Shown here piece by piece: positions 21,742 to 30,303 of a DNA stretch of 32,343 nt. Numbering within the stretch: position 1 is the stretch's first letter; each line of letters begins with the position of its first letter. The notes beneath the pieces were generated by a model. The model had not been told where the DNA came from. It searched no databases and was given only the letters and a program-made list of their open reading frames with translations. This DNA comes from Acidilobaceae archaeon (GTDB lineage: Archaea; Thermoproteota; Thermoprotei_A; Sulfolobales; Acidilobaceae), in NCBI GenBank assembly GCA_026413755.1, contig JAOAKH010000013.1, positions 1 to 32,343 of the forward strand. The letters are read 5' to 3'. The translations under genes and the position numbers were made by a program.

Positions 21742-21943
21742 GCCTCTCCTCCCTCATTATTGTCAGGATCCTAGCCACGTTCCTCCTCAGCTCCCTGAGC
21801 CTCCCCGGGTTCGTCAGCGCGCCTACTGCTGCCTTGTGCCTTAGGGTTATGAGCTCCTGCCCGAACTCTGCTAGGGCTTTCTCCCTCTGCTCCATGCTCA
21901 TCTTCCTTACGTCGTCCGCCCTAAGCTTGTGCTTCGGAGCCAC
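21725..21943 (-). CDS. rpmC: Ribosomal protein L29
   Basis: Two-helix 50S protein near the tunnel exit. 72 residues: KLRADDVRKMSMEQREKALA, ELITLRHKAAVGALTNPGRL, RELRRNVARILTIMREERRG. GTG start overlaps the S3 end by 23 bases. Confidence 0.96.
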   Translation of the reverse strand: MAPKHKLRADDVRKMSMEQREKALAEFGQELITLRHKAAVGALTNPGRLRELRRNVARILTIMREERRGAKG

Positions 21944-22697
21944 CTTTCTCCACCTCCTCCTCTTCCAACTCCTCTAGGCTGATGGGCTCCTCTTCCTCCA
22001 GCATCGCCTCCTCTATCTCCTCCACTTCTGCTATCGGCAGGCCCTTTGCCCTCACCTCCTCCCTCACCTTGCTTACGAACTCCTGCACCTCGGACTGATC
22101 CTTGATCCTCACGTAGTCCGGCGGGACGCCGGGCCTGGCTATTATGACCTCAACGCCTATGATCCCCTTCGGGAGCCTTGCATATGATATCGCCTTGTCC
22201 ACGAGTTCATCCACCACCTGGCCTGCCTTGTACACCTTGCCCTCCTTGTACTTCTCGAACTTAGCCCTCTCTGCCACGATCTTCCCACTTATAGTTATCT
22301 CCGCCCCCAAGGCCCCGTTGGCCATGATCCTCCGGAGGGCGGCGAAGGCGACCCTCCTGAAGTGGAAGCCTCTCTCGAGGAGCCTCGCGATCCTAAAGGC
22401 CTGCACCCTTGCGTTAAGCTCCGGCTGCTCGGGCTGTCCTACCGTTACTTGCGGGTTCTCCATGCCGAAGACCGTGGCGAAGGCCTTCTGGAGCTCCCTC
22501 ACGGTCGCCCCCTTTTTCCCTATTATCAACCCAGGCCTCTCTGCAAAAATGTGGATCCTCGTGCCCAGCGCAGTCTTCGTCACGCTAACGCCGCTATAGC
22601 CGGCCTCGTAGAAGTTCTGCGCCAGGAACTCGTCCACCTTGACCCTGAGCAGGGCCTGGCTTAGGAAGAACTTCTTCACCTTGTAGCTCATGCTCAC
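21921..22697 (-). CDS. rpsC: Ribosomal protein S3
   Basis: 30S head protein with a type II KH domain (IIGKKGATVRELQKAFATVF) and C-terminal S3 domain (GALGAEITISGKIVAERAKF). 258 residues, ending in a strongly acidic tail (EEIEEAMLEEEEPISLEELE), common in archaeal S3. GTG 22697 overlaps the L22 stop (GTGA); ATG 22691 is an equally good start. Confidence 0.97.
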   Translation of the reverse strand: MSMSYKVKKFFLSQALLRVKVDEFLAQNFYEAGYSGVSVTKTALGTRIHIFAERPGLIIGKKGATVRELQKAFATVFGMENPQVTVGQPEQPELNARVQAFRIARLLERGFHFRRVAFAALRRIMANGALGAEITISGKIVAERAKFEKYKEGKVYKAGQVVDELVDKAISYARLPKGIIGVEVIIARPGVPPDYVRIKDQSEVQEFVSKVREEVRAKGLPIAEVEEIEEAMLEEEEPISLEELEEEEVEKGGSEAQA

Positions 22698-23164
22698 ACC
22701 TCTGCCACGACCACCTCTACGTGGCTAGTTACCCTGAAGCTTGGGGTCGCCCTCCCAAAGGCCCTGGGCATATACCTCTTCATCGTCAACCCCTTGTGCG
22801 CAGAGACATGGATCACCCTCAGCCTCTCCAAGTCGAGCCCTTTGACCTCAGCGTTGTTCTCAGCGTTCTCCAGCACCTTCAGCAGTGCCCTCGCGGCCTT
22901 AACGGGGTACCTGCCTATCGGCCACCCCCACTTGTCCGCCAGCCCCCTCCTATGGGGGAGCTTCCCGTGAGCTCTCCTGAAGGGGACTGCCTCCTCTTTC
23001 CTGATCACCCTCTGGAGGAACTCCTTTGCCTCCTTCAGCGTCATGCCCTTTATGGCAGCGCAGACCTCCCTCATCACCTTCGGGTGCACTCTTACGTCCC
23101 AGCGCATGGCCTTAGCGATCTTGCTCTCATCTACGAAGCGGACGCTGTAGTGCCACTCAGGCAA
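22694..23164 (-). CDS. rplV: Ribosomal protein L22
   Basis: 50S protein lining the exit tunnel. 156 residues with RVHPKVMREVCAAIKGMTLK, KWGWPIGRYPVKAARALLKV, IHVSAHKGLTMKRYMPRAFG, typical of archaeal L22 (also L17e). TTG start six bases after the S19 stop. Confidence 0.96.
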   Translation of the reverse strand: MPEWHYSVRFVDESKIAKAMRWDVRVHPKVMREVCAAIKGMTLKEAKEFLQRVIRKEEAVPFRRAHGKLPHRRGLADKWGWPIGRYPVKAARALLKVLENAENNAEVKGLDLERLRVIHVSAHKGLTMKRYMPRAFGRATPSFRVTSHVEVVVAEV

Positions 23165-23170
23165 CCTGCA

Positions 23171-23611
23171 TCACTTCTGGCCGCCTACGTGTAGGCTGCT
23201 CTTCGTTGCCTTCAGCCCTGGCTCTCCGTGCTGCACCGTCTTTGTAGTGGGGGCGAACTCCCCAAGGTAGTGCCCTATCATCTCAGGCACTATCTTCACA
23301 GACACGAACTCCTTGCCGTTGTGAACGGCAATCGTGAGCCCTACCATCTCGGGAAGGATTATCATGTCTCTCGCGTGGGTCTTGATGACGGGGGCCTTGT
23401 CAAGAGAGCCCTCTGTAAGCATCCTCCTGATCTTCTTTACCCTAGCCAACAGCTTTTTCTGCTGAGGAGTGAAGCCTCTCAGTATGCTCCTCCTCTGCCT
23501 TGCCGGCAGGAGCTTTGCCAGCTCCTGCGGCTGCATTTTCAGCAGCTCCTCCAGCGTCTTGCCTCGGTACTTGAACTTCTTCCACTCTGGCCTCATGAGC
23601 TCCGCTTCCAT
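23171..23611 (-). CDS. rpsS: Ribosomal protein S19
   Basis: 30S head protein. 146 residues: [20 protein letters not shown], the basic middle [34 protein letters not shown], and [23 protein letters not shown] start. It is the first S10-type gene of the operon here. The gene upstream is trmJ, where L2 would be expected. A TATA-like box over the trmJ stop codon suggests a promoter. Confidence 0.97.
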   Translation of the reverse strand: MEAELMRPEWKKFKYRGKTLEELLKMQPQELAKLLPARQRRSILRGFTPQQKKLLARVKKIRRMLTEGSLDKAPVIKTHARDMIILPEMVGLTIAVHNGKEFVSVKIVPEMIGHYLGEFAPTTKTVQHGEPGLKATKSSLHVGGQK

Positions 23612-23642
23612 GCAGATCCCTAAATGCCAGGCGCCCGCTAGG

Positions 23643-23651
23643 CTTATATAC
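23643..23651 (-). promoter_or_regulatory. Putative promoter for the S19-S8 operon
   Basis: On the minus strand GTATATAAG overlaps the trmJ stop codon and is centred about 36 bases before the S19 ATG. This gives an expected start site close to 23620 and a short leader. Confidence 0.45.
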
Positions 23652-24354
23652 GTTCCCTGCTCCTCTCGAGAGCCCTATATGCTCGAGATAGCAAGAGGAG
23701 AACGTTCTCCGCCTCCACCCTGTCCATGATGTTCTTCGCAGCGAGCTTCCTGAAGCTCAAGGCTACCTCCTCCGCCCGCCTCTGGTCTGCGATCAGCAGC
23801 TCCGCTATCCCCCTTGCGTACTTCTCTATCAGCCCCACGAGCTTAGGATCTGGGGGGACTCTCTCGTGGTGCGGCACGCCCCTTGTCTTGAAGAGCTCGT
23901 AGAGGAGTATGGCGGTGGCGTTCGTGAGGTTCAGCACTGGGTAATGGGGGCTCGCGCCTATGGTTACCAGCAGCGTGCAGAGCTTAAGCTCGTCGCGCGT
24001 CAGCCCCACGCTCTCCCTCCCCATGACCAGCGCGACGGTGCCGGGGGTCTCCCTCGCTATGATAGCCGCCTCCTCAGGCGAGATCGCGCTCCTGAGCACG
24101 TCGGAGGCGGAGGCAAGGGAGGAGGTGCAGAGGGAGAGGGAGGTCCCCTCTAGGGCCTCCTCCAGCCTCTCCTTCACCTTAGCCTCCCTTAGCTTTCTCG
24201 CTGACCTGGCTGCGTACTGCTCCGCCTCCTGCAAGCTAGCGGTGGGCTTCACTAGATATAGCTCCTCCACGTCGAAGTTCTCCACAAGCCTAGCTATCAT
24301 GCCCAGGTTCACTGCGCCCTCTGTGCCCACCAGCACCAGCCTTAGCCTTTCCAT
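23644..24354 (-). CDS. trmJ: tRNA (cytidine/uridine-2'-O-)-methyltransferase, TrmJ-like (SPOUT)
   Basis: SpoU-family methyltransferase probably modifying residue 32 of the tRNA anticodon loop with S-adenosylmethionine. The 236 residues show motif 1 [19 protein letters not shown], motif 2 [17 protein letters not shown] and motif 3 [17 protein letters not shown], which make the trefoil knot. A helical C-terminal tail follows ([20 protein letters not shown]). ATG start overlaps the HemK-like gene by 13 bases. Its presence directly before S19 is not the common gene order. Confidence 0.88.
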   Translation of the reverse strand: MERLRLVLVGTEGAVNLGMIARLVENFDVEELYLVKPTASLQEAEQYAARSARKLREAKVKERLEEALEGTSLSLCTSSLASASDVLRSAISPEEAAIIARETPGTVALVMGRESVGLTRDELKLCTLLVTIGASPHYPVLNLTNATAILLYELFKTRGVPHHERVPPDPKLVGLIEKYARGIAELLIADQRRAEEVALSFRKLAAKNIMDRVEAENVLLLLSRAYRALERSRERI

Positions 24355-24920
24355 ATCAGTTCCGCGTATAGCTCCTCGAAGAAAAACTTATTGCTAGCTA
24401 GCCTTAGCCTCCTTATGCCCTCCAGCTCCGGCTTAAATGGAGACAGGGAGGAGTAGACCAGCAGCACCTCGCTTGCGCCTGAGAGCGCCTCCTGGACGAG
24501 CTCCTCCATGGCCCCCTCCCCTGCCCAGGCAGCGCTTAGCCAGCCGCTGCAGCCGTCTTCCTCTCTCTTCTCTGGCAAGTATGGGGGGTTGAGGATAGCC
24601 AGCTCCCAGCCGCGCGTGGAGCAGAGCCCACTGCAGCGCACCACGTGGACCTCCGGCGGCAGGTTCTGCCGCGCCACGGAAACTGCGAAGGGAGATATGT
24701 CCGTCGCTAGAACTAGAGGAGGCCTGAAGGCCATGTATGCGAACAGCGCAAGGGCCCCGCTGCCTGTCCCTACGTCGACTATCGACTCGTAGCTCCTCCC
24801 CATAAGCTTAAGCCTCCAGAGGGCTTCCATAGCTAAGTAGGTGTCCTCGGCGGGCTCGTAGACGCAGGGGTGGAGCCTAAGCGTTATCTCGCCGAGCGGC
24901 GTCCAGACGCGCTTGAACAA
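24342..24920 (-). CDS. HemK/PrmC-like N5-glutamine methyltransferase
   Basis: Class I methyltransferase of the HemK/Mtq2 type, likely methylating the glutamine of the release factor aRF1 GGQ loop. The 192 residues carry VYEPAEDTYLAMEAL, SAM-binding VDVGTGSGALALFAY, ATDISPFAVSVARQN and the catalytic ILNPPYLP (N111-P-P-Y). Short form lacking the bacterial N-terminal domain, as usual in archaea. TTG 24920 overlaps the ksgA end by 44 bases. Confidence 0.9.
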   Translation of the reverse strand: MFKRVWTPLGEITLRLHPCVYEPAEDTYLAMEALWRLKLMGRSYESIVDVGTGSGALALFAYMAFRPPLVLATDISPFAVSVARQNLPPEVHVVRCSGLCSTRGWELAILNPPYLPEKREEDGCSGWLSAAWAGEGAMEELVQEALSGASEVLLVYSSLSPFKPELEGIRRLRLASNKFFFEELYAELIWKG

Positions 24921-25638
24921 CAGCTTCCACCTCCTCCAGGCTCAGCTCCTCTACCCTCTTCTCCCCCAGCTTCACCTCCTTCCCTGTGCATATCCTTGCC
25001 ATCTTCTCCGCCCTCTTGTTACGCCCAGAGAAGAGGCACCTAGTGACCTCCTCGAAGAGCTCGTCCCCCTCCCTCCACTCCCTAACTCTCTCGAGCTCTA
25101 CCACCGCGCCCGAGACCTTCGGCACGGGGTAGAACTGCTCCCTCCCCATCACGCCCACCAGCCTCGTCGAGAAGTACCTCTTGACTAGGAGCGTCAGCCT
25201 CCCATAGCTCTCCTCCCCCTCCTTTGCTATCATCCTCAAGGCCAGCTCCTTCTGCACTCCCAGCAGCAGCCTCCTCACGTAGTTGTTCCTCGCTGCGACG
25301 GCTACGACGGCGCTAGAGATGTTGAAAGGCGTGTTCGAGTACAAGAAGCCCACCCGCATGGAGCTGAGAAATGAGAGGCCCTCCGCGTGAGCTACCGCTA
25401 CGTTAGGAGGCGCGTTGGCAGCAAGCTGCCTCGCCAGCCTGCCGTCGAGCTCTACTGCAACTATGCGGGAGAGCTTGGCAGAGGCGTAGTAGGTTAGAGC
25501 CCCTAAGCCGGGGCCGATCTCCACCGCGTCCCCTCCCTCCATGCGCGAGAGAAAGAGCTGGAGGCCGCGAGGGTCCACGAGGAAGTGCTGGCCGAGCCTC
25601 TCGCTAGGCCTAATGCCCAGCTCCTGCAGGCGCCTCAA
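24877..25638 (-). CDS. ksgA: 16S rRNA dimethyladenosine transferase KsgA/Dim1
   Basis: Dimethylates two adjacent adenosines near the 3' end of 16S rRNA. The 253 residues include LGQHFLVD (15-22), EIGPGLGALT (40-49), AVELDGRLARQL and FYPVPKVSGAVVELERV. The catalytic motif IV is NTPFNIS (N102) instead of the usual NLPYNIS, a small departure at the third and fourth positions. TTG start; gap of 48 bases after DUF655. Member of the conserved L21e-RpoF-DUF655-KsgA-HemK cluster. Confidence 0.94.
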   Translation of the reverse strand: MRRLQELGIRPSERLGQHFLVDPRGLQLFLSRMEGGDAVEIGPGLGALTYYASAKLSRIVAVELDGRLARQLAANAPPNVAVAHAEGLSFLSSMRVGFLYSNTPFNISSAVVAVAARNNYVRRLLLGVQKELALRMIAKEGEESYGRLTLLVKRYFSTRLVGVMGREQFYPVPKVSGAVVELERVREWREGDELFEEVTRCLFSGRNKRAEKMARICTGKEVKLGEKRVEELSLEEVEAVVQARLDAARRDNA

Positions 25639-25686
25639 GGTCCAGGAGAGGAGAGACCGCCTAGTGGGGGGCTCGGGGAGGAAAGG

Positions 25687-26589
25687 TCACTGCGCCCTCC
25701 TCTTAGAGAAGTAGGCCCTCTTCATCTTCTCCAGGTAGCTCAGGTAGGGGCTCTCCGCGCCCTCCGGCTCCACGAAGACGTAGTATTTTGCCTCCCCCCT
25801 GATCTCCTCTGCTATCTTCTCTGCCAGCGCTTGGAGGGGGTCTATCTTGAGCACCTTCCTCACCTCCTCAAAGTTCTCGAAGGGCTTTTGCTTCCTCCTC
25901 TCCAGGAAGTTTGCAAGCGTCTTCTTCCCTACCCCCTTGAAGAGCTCCAAGACGTGGAGCCTGATGTTTATCGCATCTGCCACATTGAAGAACTCCACGT
26001 AGAGCCTCTCTTCCGTTGAAATGATCGTCTTTAGCGCCTCCTCGAGGTTGTTCTTAGCTATGTCCGTCAGCTCGCTGTACTTCAGAGGCGTGTAGGGGAC
26101 TACGAGGAGAGTGGGAGGGAGGTTTTTCTCCTGGGCTATCTTCGAGAGCTCGGCCGGCGAGTCTACTATGAGAGCCCATCCCCCCTCTTCTTGGATGGTA
26201 GTAGCCAAGGCGTCGCTTGCCGCCCTGTCAAGAGGGGTTAAAGAGTAGCAATACACGAGCCTCTCAGGACCAGGAAGGCAGGCCAGGAGCACGGTTTGCC
26301 TCCTGATCCTCTGCCCCCTCGCATCAGGGAGGACTATCGTACGCACCACGCTCCTAGCCAACGTCACCCTTTGCAAAGGCTCTACGTCGGCCAGAGGTAT
26401 GCCGTCCAGCAGCGTGAACCTCCTCACTCCCACAGCTTGAGCCACAGGCCTATCCCTGTGTTCTTTGTGCTGGTCGTTGTACAAGCCCTGGGGAATGTAA
26501 TCTAAGATGACCGCCTCCACCTCGACGGCGGCTGGATGTTGGCCTCTAGTGCCCCCTCTACGGACCTCCTGCTCGTCCAATTCAGACAA
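25687..26589 (-). CDS. DUF655 protein with a large internal insertion
   Basis: Archaeal DUF655 protein, always linked with rpoF and ksgA; role unknown but presumed translation/RNA related. Family parts visible are AVILDYIPQG (about 28-37), VAQAVGVRRFTLLDGIPLAD, then after a gap PYTPLKYSELTDIAKNNLEE, FVEFFNVADAINIRLHVLEL as family core, and the helix-hairpin-helix FKGVGKKTLANFLERRKQKPF. The familiar protein is around 200 residues; this one has 300. About 90 extra residues lie between RVTLARSVVRT and the PYTPLKYSEL segment (about 80-170), with alpha/beta character (IQEEGGWALIVDSPAELSKI). Start TTG 26589 is approximate. Confidence 0.82.
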   Translation of the reverse strand: MSELDEQEVRRGGTRGQHPAAVEVEAVILDYIPQGLYNDQHKEHRDRPVAQAVGVRRFTLLDGIPLADVEPLQRVTLARSVVRTIVLPDARGQRIRRQTVLLACLPGPERLVYCYSLTPLDRAASDALATTIQEEGGWALIVDSPAELSKIAQEKNLPPTLLVVPYTPLKYSELTDIAKNNLEEALKTIISTEERLYVEFFNVADAINIRLHVLELFKGVGKKTLANFLERRKQKPFENFEEVRKVLKIDPLQALAEKIAEEIRGEAKYYVFVEPEGAESPYLSYLEKMKRAYFSKRRAQ

Positions 26590-26622
26590 CCACCGTTAAC
26601 TCCTAGTAAAAGTAATTGGGTG

Positions 26623-26633
26623 GGCTTATATGT
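26623..26633 (-). promoter_or_regulatory. Putative internal promoter before DUF655
   Basis: ACATATAAGCC on the minus strand, at the rpoF stop codon, is centred about 40 bases before the DUF655 TTG. The 43-base gap between the two genes is AT-rich, unlike the rest of the operon. Confidence 0.35.
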
Positions 26634-26974
26634 TATGTTTCTGGCCTGCAGGCATGCCTCACTGATGAAATTATGGACTCTATGACCTTCCCGTCGAAGC
26701 TTATGTCTTTCTGGGTAGAGATGATTAGCTTCACCTCCTCCTCGCGCTCTGGACAAATGTTCAACAAGTTAACCGCTATCTCCTCAGAGAGCCCTAATTT
26801 CCTCAAATGCTCGTAAGCTTCCCTCGCCCTCTGCAGATCAAGAGCGGGGAAAAGGGAGAGATACTCCCACACCCTCTCTTGGAGTTCCCTCACTTTCTCT
26901 CTCTTCCGCTCCTCAAGAATTGCTCTTGCCTCATACACCGTGAGGTATCTCTTCGAAATGATTTTTCTCCTCAA
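26633..26974 (-). CDS. rpoF: RNA polymerase subunit F (Rpb4-like)
   Basis: Forms the stalk of archaeal RNA polymerase with RpoE. 113 residues: ISKRYLTVYEARAILEERKR, RVWEYLSLFPALDLQRAREA, HLRKLGLSEEIAVNLLNICP. Normal length; TTG start 15 bases after the L21e stop codon. Gene order L21e-rpoF is conserved in archaea. Confidence 0.95.
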   Translation of the reverse strand: MRRKIISKRYLTVYEARAILEERKREKVRELQERVWEYLSLFPALDLQRAREAYEHLRKLGLSEEIAVNLLNICPEREEEVKLIISTQKDISFDGKVIESIISSVRHACRPET

Positions 26975-26989
26975 CAGGCCTCCCCGAGG

Positions 26990-27289
26990 CTAGCTCTTGA
27001 GAGGTTTCAGGTGGAGAGGCGGGACGAACAACGTCTTCTTCTTGTTGCCTAGGTAAACCTCTACCTCATAAGCCTCTCCCCTCCTGCCGACAACTACGCC
27101 CGTCAGCCCATGGTACCTCCGGTGAGGCATACCTTTGTGAAAACTAGGGTCTATCTTAATAGCGACCTTGTCTCCTACAGAGTACTCTCGAAGGAGGACG
27201 CTCAGCTTGGGGAGGGCGCCCTTGCTCCTCACCTCCTTCTTCAGCAGCCTTCTAGTCCTGTTCCTGAAACCCCTAGGGGCCTTTACCAC
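26990..27289 (-). CDS. rpl21e: Ribosomal protein L21e
   Basis: Archaeal/eukaryotic 50S protein. 99 residues with KAPRGFRNRTRRLLKKEVRS, YSVGDKVAIKIDPSFHKGMP, HRRYHGLTGVVVGRRGEAYE, and C-terminal LFVPPLHLKPLKS. GTG start. First gene of the minus-strand translation superoperon. Confidence 0.97.
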   Translation of the reverse strand: MVKAPRGFRNRTRRLLKKEVRSKGALPKLSVLLREYSVGDKVAIKIDPSFHKGMPHRRYHGLTGVVVGRRGEAYEVEVYLGNKKKTLFVPPLHLKPLKS

Positions 27290-27322
27290 TCTAAGGCACC
27301 CCGGAGGCGGGACGCTCCTGTC

Positions 27323-27333
27323 CTATTAAACTT
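27323..27333. promoter_or_regulatory. Shared TATA-like box between rpl21e and the HAD gene
   Basis: TATTAAACTT on the plus strand lies about 36 bases before the HAD gene GTG. Read on the minus strand AAAGTTTAATA lies about 39 bases before the L21e GTG. A GGTGG at 27356-27360 precedes the HAD start. Confidence 0.45.
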
Positions 27334-27363
27334 TGAGAGGGCCAGCATATAGCGTGGTGGAAA

Positions 27364-28029
27364 GTGAGGACGATAGTGTTTGACCTTGACAACACCCTGT
27401 ACGACGAGTGGTTGTTCCTACGCGAGGCCTTCCTCAAGGTCTCGGAGTACTTGAGCAAGAAATTCGGGAGGAGAACTGAGGAGGTCTTTCAGCTTCTCGT
27501 TACGATATACGAGAGTCATGACAGGACGTTCCCGATATTCGATGAGCTGCTAGCGAGGCTGGGCGCGCCGAGGGAAGAAATAGGGAAGGTGCTGGAGCTA
27601 TATTACAGCAGTGGAGAAGACGTAAAGCCTTACGAGGACGCCGAGGAGGTCCTAGAGCAGCTGAGCAGGAAGTACGAGCTTCTGCTCCTAACTGAGGGTA
27701 GACCGGAACTCCAGCGGAAGAAGCTTCGGTCCCTGGGCATAGAGAGGTTCTTCCGAGAGATCGTTATCATAGACGAGAGGTTCGGCAAGGTCCATAGGAA
27801 GCCCTCTCCTCTCCCCTTCCTTCACCTTCTCAACGGCAGGCGAGCGAGCGAGACAGCTTATGTAGCAGACAACCCCTTCAAAGATTTCATAGCTCCAAAT
27901 AGGCTGGGGATCTTAACCGTCAGGGTTCTGAGGGGCATCTACGCAAAGTACCCCAATGATGCAGTGCTCTACGAGATGAGGCCAAAGGTAACTGTGAAGA
28001 GCTTAAGGGAGCTCCTAGACCTCCTGTGA
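27364..28029 (+). CDS. HAD-superfamily hydrolase (probable phosphatase)
   Basis: 221 residues with all four HAD motifs: VFDLDNTLYDEW (nucleophile D7, general acid D9), LLLTEGRPELQ (motif II Thr), HRKPSPLPF (motif III Lys) and YVADNPFKDFIAP (motif IV acids). The helical cap domain lies between about residues 20 and 85. A small-molecule phosphatase is most likely; substrate unknown. It is directly upstream of an ATP-grasp gene, whose start overlaps or abuts its stop codon, so the two probably act together. Confidence 0.85.
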   Translation: MRTIVFDLDNTLYDEWLFLREAFLKVSEYLSKKFGRRTEEVFQLLVTIYESHDRTFPIFDELLARLGAPREEIGKVLELYYSSGEDVKPYEDAEEVLEQLSRKYELLLLTEGRPELQRKKLRSLGIERFFREIVIIDERFGKVHRKPSPLPFLHLLNGRRASETAYVADNPFKDFIAPNRLGILTVRVLRGIYAKYPNDAVLYEMRPKVTVKSLRELLDLL

Positions 28030-28037
28030 GGAGGACC

Positions 28038-28952
28038 ATGAATAGGGCAACCGTTCTGGTCACCGGGGCCGGGGGACCTGCTGGGATAAACGTAGTGAAG
28101 CTGCTGAAGAGAGACGGCTTTAAGGTTTGGGCTGCCGATGCAAGTCCATACTCAGAGGGCTTTGCTCTGGCGGACGCAAGCTACGTGATCCCTCCTGCCA
28201 ACGACCCCCGGTTTCCCGTAGAACTAGATAAGCTAGTGCGGGAGGGAAACGTGGATCTCGTGATCATAACAGTTGACGAAGAGATAGAGGCGCTGGCGGG
28301 GAAGGGATCAAGAGAGAGGTACGTAATGCATCCCCCTCATACAATAGAGGTATGTCTCAACAAGTACCTGACTTACAGGACTCTTGAGAGGGCGCTTCCG
28401 GAGATCGTGCCCGAGTACTCCCTCAGGCCGCAGGACTTGAGCGCGGAGCTCGTAGTGTCCAAGCCTGTGAAGGGGAGAGGGAGCAGAGGAGTGCTTGTGG
28501 GGAAGAGAGATGAGTTCCTTGAAAAAGAGGGGGTGTTTTTCGTCGAGTACTTGCCGGGCGACGAGTGGACAGTAGACGTCGTAACGAGCAGGGAGGGGGA
28601 GCTGCTGGCAGCAGTCCCCCGCAGGAGGCTCAAGGTCAGGGCAGGCGTCTCGGTGATCGGCGAGGTGCGGCTAGAGGAGAGGGTGATGAAGTACACCGAG
28701 ATGGTTCTGCAGAGCATGGAGTTCACAGGCCCCCTCAACATACAGTTCAAGGAGAACTCAAGGGGAGAGCTGAAGCTACAGGAAATAAACTTGAGGTTTT
28801 CGGGAGCTCTGGACATAAGCGCAGCAGCAGGCGTTAACCTGCCGAGCCTGCTCGTGAAGTCGTGGCTCTACGGGGAGAAAGTGGACTTCCGCATAAAGGA
28901 AGGGAGATATGTGAGGGTGCCGGAAGTATATGAGTGGCGGACTAGTGGTTGA
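28038..28952 (+). CDS. ATP-grasp ligase-like protein (CarB-like)
   Basis: 304 residues. N-terminal Rossmann-like pre-ATP-grasp domain (VLVTGAGGPAGINVVKLLKR), then the ATP-grasp core: SKPVKGRGSRGVLVGKR (glycine-rich loop), FFVEYLPGDEWTVDVVTSRE, GPLNIQFKENSRGELKLQEI and the metal-binding QEINLRFSGALDISAAAG. Similar proteins join carboxylates to amines using ATP and are often found in polysaccharide or cofactor clusters; substrate not predictable. ATG 28038 has GAGGAGG just before it; GTG 28026, overlapping the HAD stop, is the alternative. The 3' end overlaps the convergent glycosyltransferase by 11 bases. Confidence 0.85.
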   Translation: MNRATVLVTGAGGPAGINVVKLLKRDGFKVWAADASPYSEGFALADASYVIPPANDPRFPVELDKLVREGNVDLVIITVDEEIEALAGKGSRERYVMHPPHTIEVCLNKYLTYRTLERALPEIVPEYSLRPQDLSAELVVSKPVKGRGSRGVLVGKRDEFLEKEGVFFVEYLPGDEWTVDVVTSREGELLAAVPRRRLKVRAGVSVIGEVRLEERVMKYTEMVLQSMEFTGPLNIQFKENSRGELKLQEINLRFSGALDISAAAGVNLPSLLVKSWLYGEKVDFRIKEGRYVRVPEVYEWRTSG

Positions 28953-30303
28953 GTATCTTGTAGGTCTTCTCCTTCTTGCCGAGCAACTTCTCCATGATGG
29001 CCTTCCGAACTATGTATCTCCCTAACCCCAAGGGCATGAAGAAGGCCAGGTAAGCAGCGCTGCTCCCAGTGTATATGAGCAAGTCTGCGAGCCCTAGCCT
29101 TCTGTCCCTGCTCCTTTCCCCCTCGTTGGCCTTGTATAGCGCATAGTTCAGGTAGACCAGGCTTGCAGCTATGCCAACCAGGGGGATCGATAGAAGCGAC
29201 CAGTTGCCGTAAAGGCTGAGGTACGCCGCTAGAAGGAGCAGGAATATTAGGCCTGCGTATAACCCTCCGTATAGCTTCACCGACCCCCTGAAGCTGTCCC
29301 TCACCTTCCCTGGCAAGTAAGTTGCCACGAGCATCATCTGTGCCAGCAAAAACGCCATGCCAAGGAGCGCCACATAGGCCCTCAACTCCCCCAGCGGGAG
29401 TAACATAATGGCTACAAATGGGACCGCAGAAACGTATGCAGTGTAGAAGGGGTCCCTAAGGGAGGTCCTGAGGTGCGCGAAGAAGGCCCTGTAGGCGCCG
29501 TAGTTCCACATGATCTTCTGCCTCACTATGGCCCTTGGGTTGCTCACGAACTCTGCATACATAGAGATCTCATCCGAGAACTTTATGCCCCTGCCCAACT
29601 TCCTCAATATGACTCCCATCTCTATGTCGTCCCCGCCGTGCTCGCCGCTGTGATGCTTTAGCACCTCCGCTAGCCCTGTGGAGAGCCAGAGAAGGGCAGT
29701 GCCGTTCACCCAGATGCCCTCCCCTGTCGCCCTCCTCAGGTGGAGGGTCATGACCAGGTGCTCCACGTGCTGAACCCTGTCAAGAAAGTTGGGCTCCCTC
29801 AGGTAGCTTTTGAAGACGTCGTAGCTAGGGTTGACTCTCCTCACCCTCTCCCCAAGCTCCGCTAGCCCTTGTCCAAGAGAGTACTTCTCCACGAGCTCCC
29901 TCAGCACGTAGATCTGGTTGAGAGTCGGGTAAGTCATGACAGGGAAATCCTCGTCAAGCTGAGCGCAGTGCCTGCTCAGGAGCTCGTCGAGCTCTCCTAC
30001 CATGGGCACGGGCGTTACGTCGTCGTCCTGAGTGAAAACGCACCTCGAGCCGTACGTTTTCATAGCATACTCTAGCCCAACTCTGATCGCGTCCATTTTG
30101 CCCCCGTTAGGCTTCCTAAGCACCACGACAAGGCCCTTCTCCTCAACTAGCTTGAGGGCCTCCTGAGTCTCCTTCCTCGTCGAACCATCGTCAACGACTA
30201 TGATCGGGTTCTTGCTCAATGCCCTCAGGTACGCGACCGTCGTATATATTGTGGCCGGAGTGGTGTTATATACCGGGACAATTATGGGAACGGGCTTGCT
30301 CAT
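28942..30303 (-). CDS. Membrane glycosyltransferase, family 2 (processive type)
   Basis: 453 residues. GT-A domain in the first 270: VPIIVPVYNTTPATIYTTVA, VVDDGSTRKET (D38, D39), FTQDDDVTP (DxD, 93-95), EHGGDDIEMG (catalytic base region, D225-D226) and RQKIMWNYG at 261-269 corresponding to QxxRW. The following 180 residues carry about five membrane segments (AVPFVAIMLLPLGELRAYV, YAGLIFLLLLAAYLSLYGNW). Resembles hyaluronan/cellulose synthase-like enzymes. ATG 30303 overlaps the deacetylase stop codon (ATGA), so the two genes form an operon for a surface or lipid glycan (inference). Confidence 0.88.
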   Translation of the reverse strand: MSKPVPIIVPVYNTTPATIYTTVAYLRALSKNPIIVVDDGSTRKETQEALKLVEEKGLVVVLRKPNGGKMDAIRVGLEYAMKTYGSRCVFTQDDDVTPVPMVGELDELLSRHCAQLDEDFPVMTYPTLNQIYVLRELVEKYSLGQGLAELGERVRRVNPSYDVFKSYLREPNFLDRVQHVEHLVMTLHLRRATGEGIWVNGTALLWLSTGLAEVLKHHSGEHGGDDIEMGVILRKLGRGIKFSDEISMYAEFVSNPRAIVRQKIMWNYGAYRAFFAHLRTSLRDPFYTAYVSAVPFVAIMLLPLGELRAYVALLGMAFLLAQMMLVATYLPGKVRDSFRGSVKLYGGLYAGLIFLLLLAAYLSLYGNWSLLSIPLVGIAASLVYLNYALYKANEGERSRDRRLGLADLLIYTGSSAAYLAFFMPLGLGRYIVRKAIMEKLLGKKEKTYKILNH

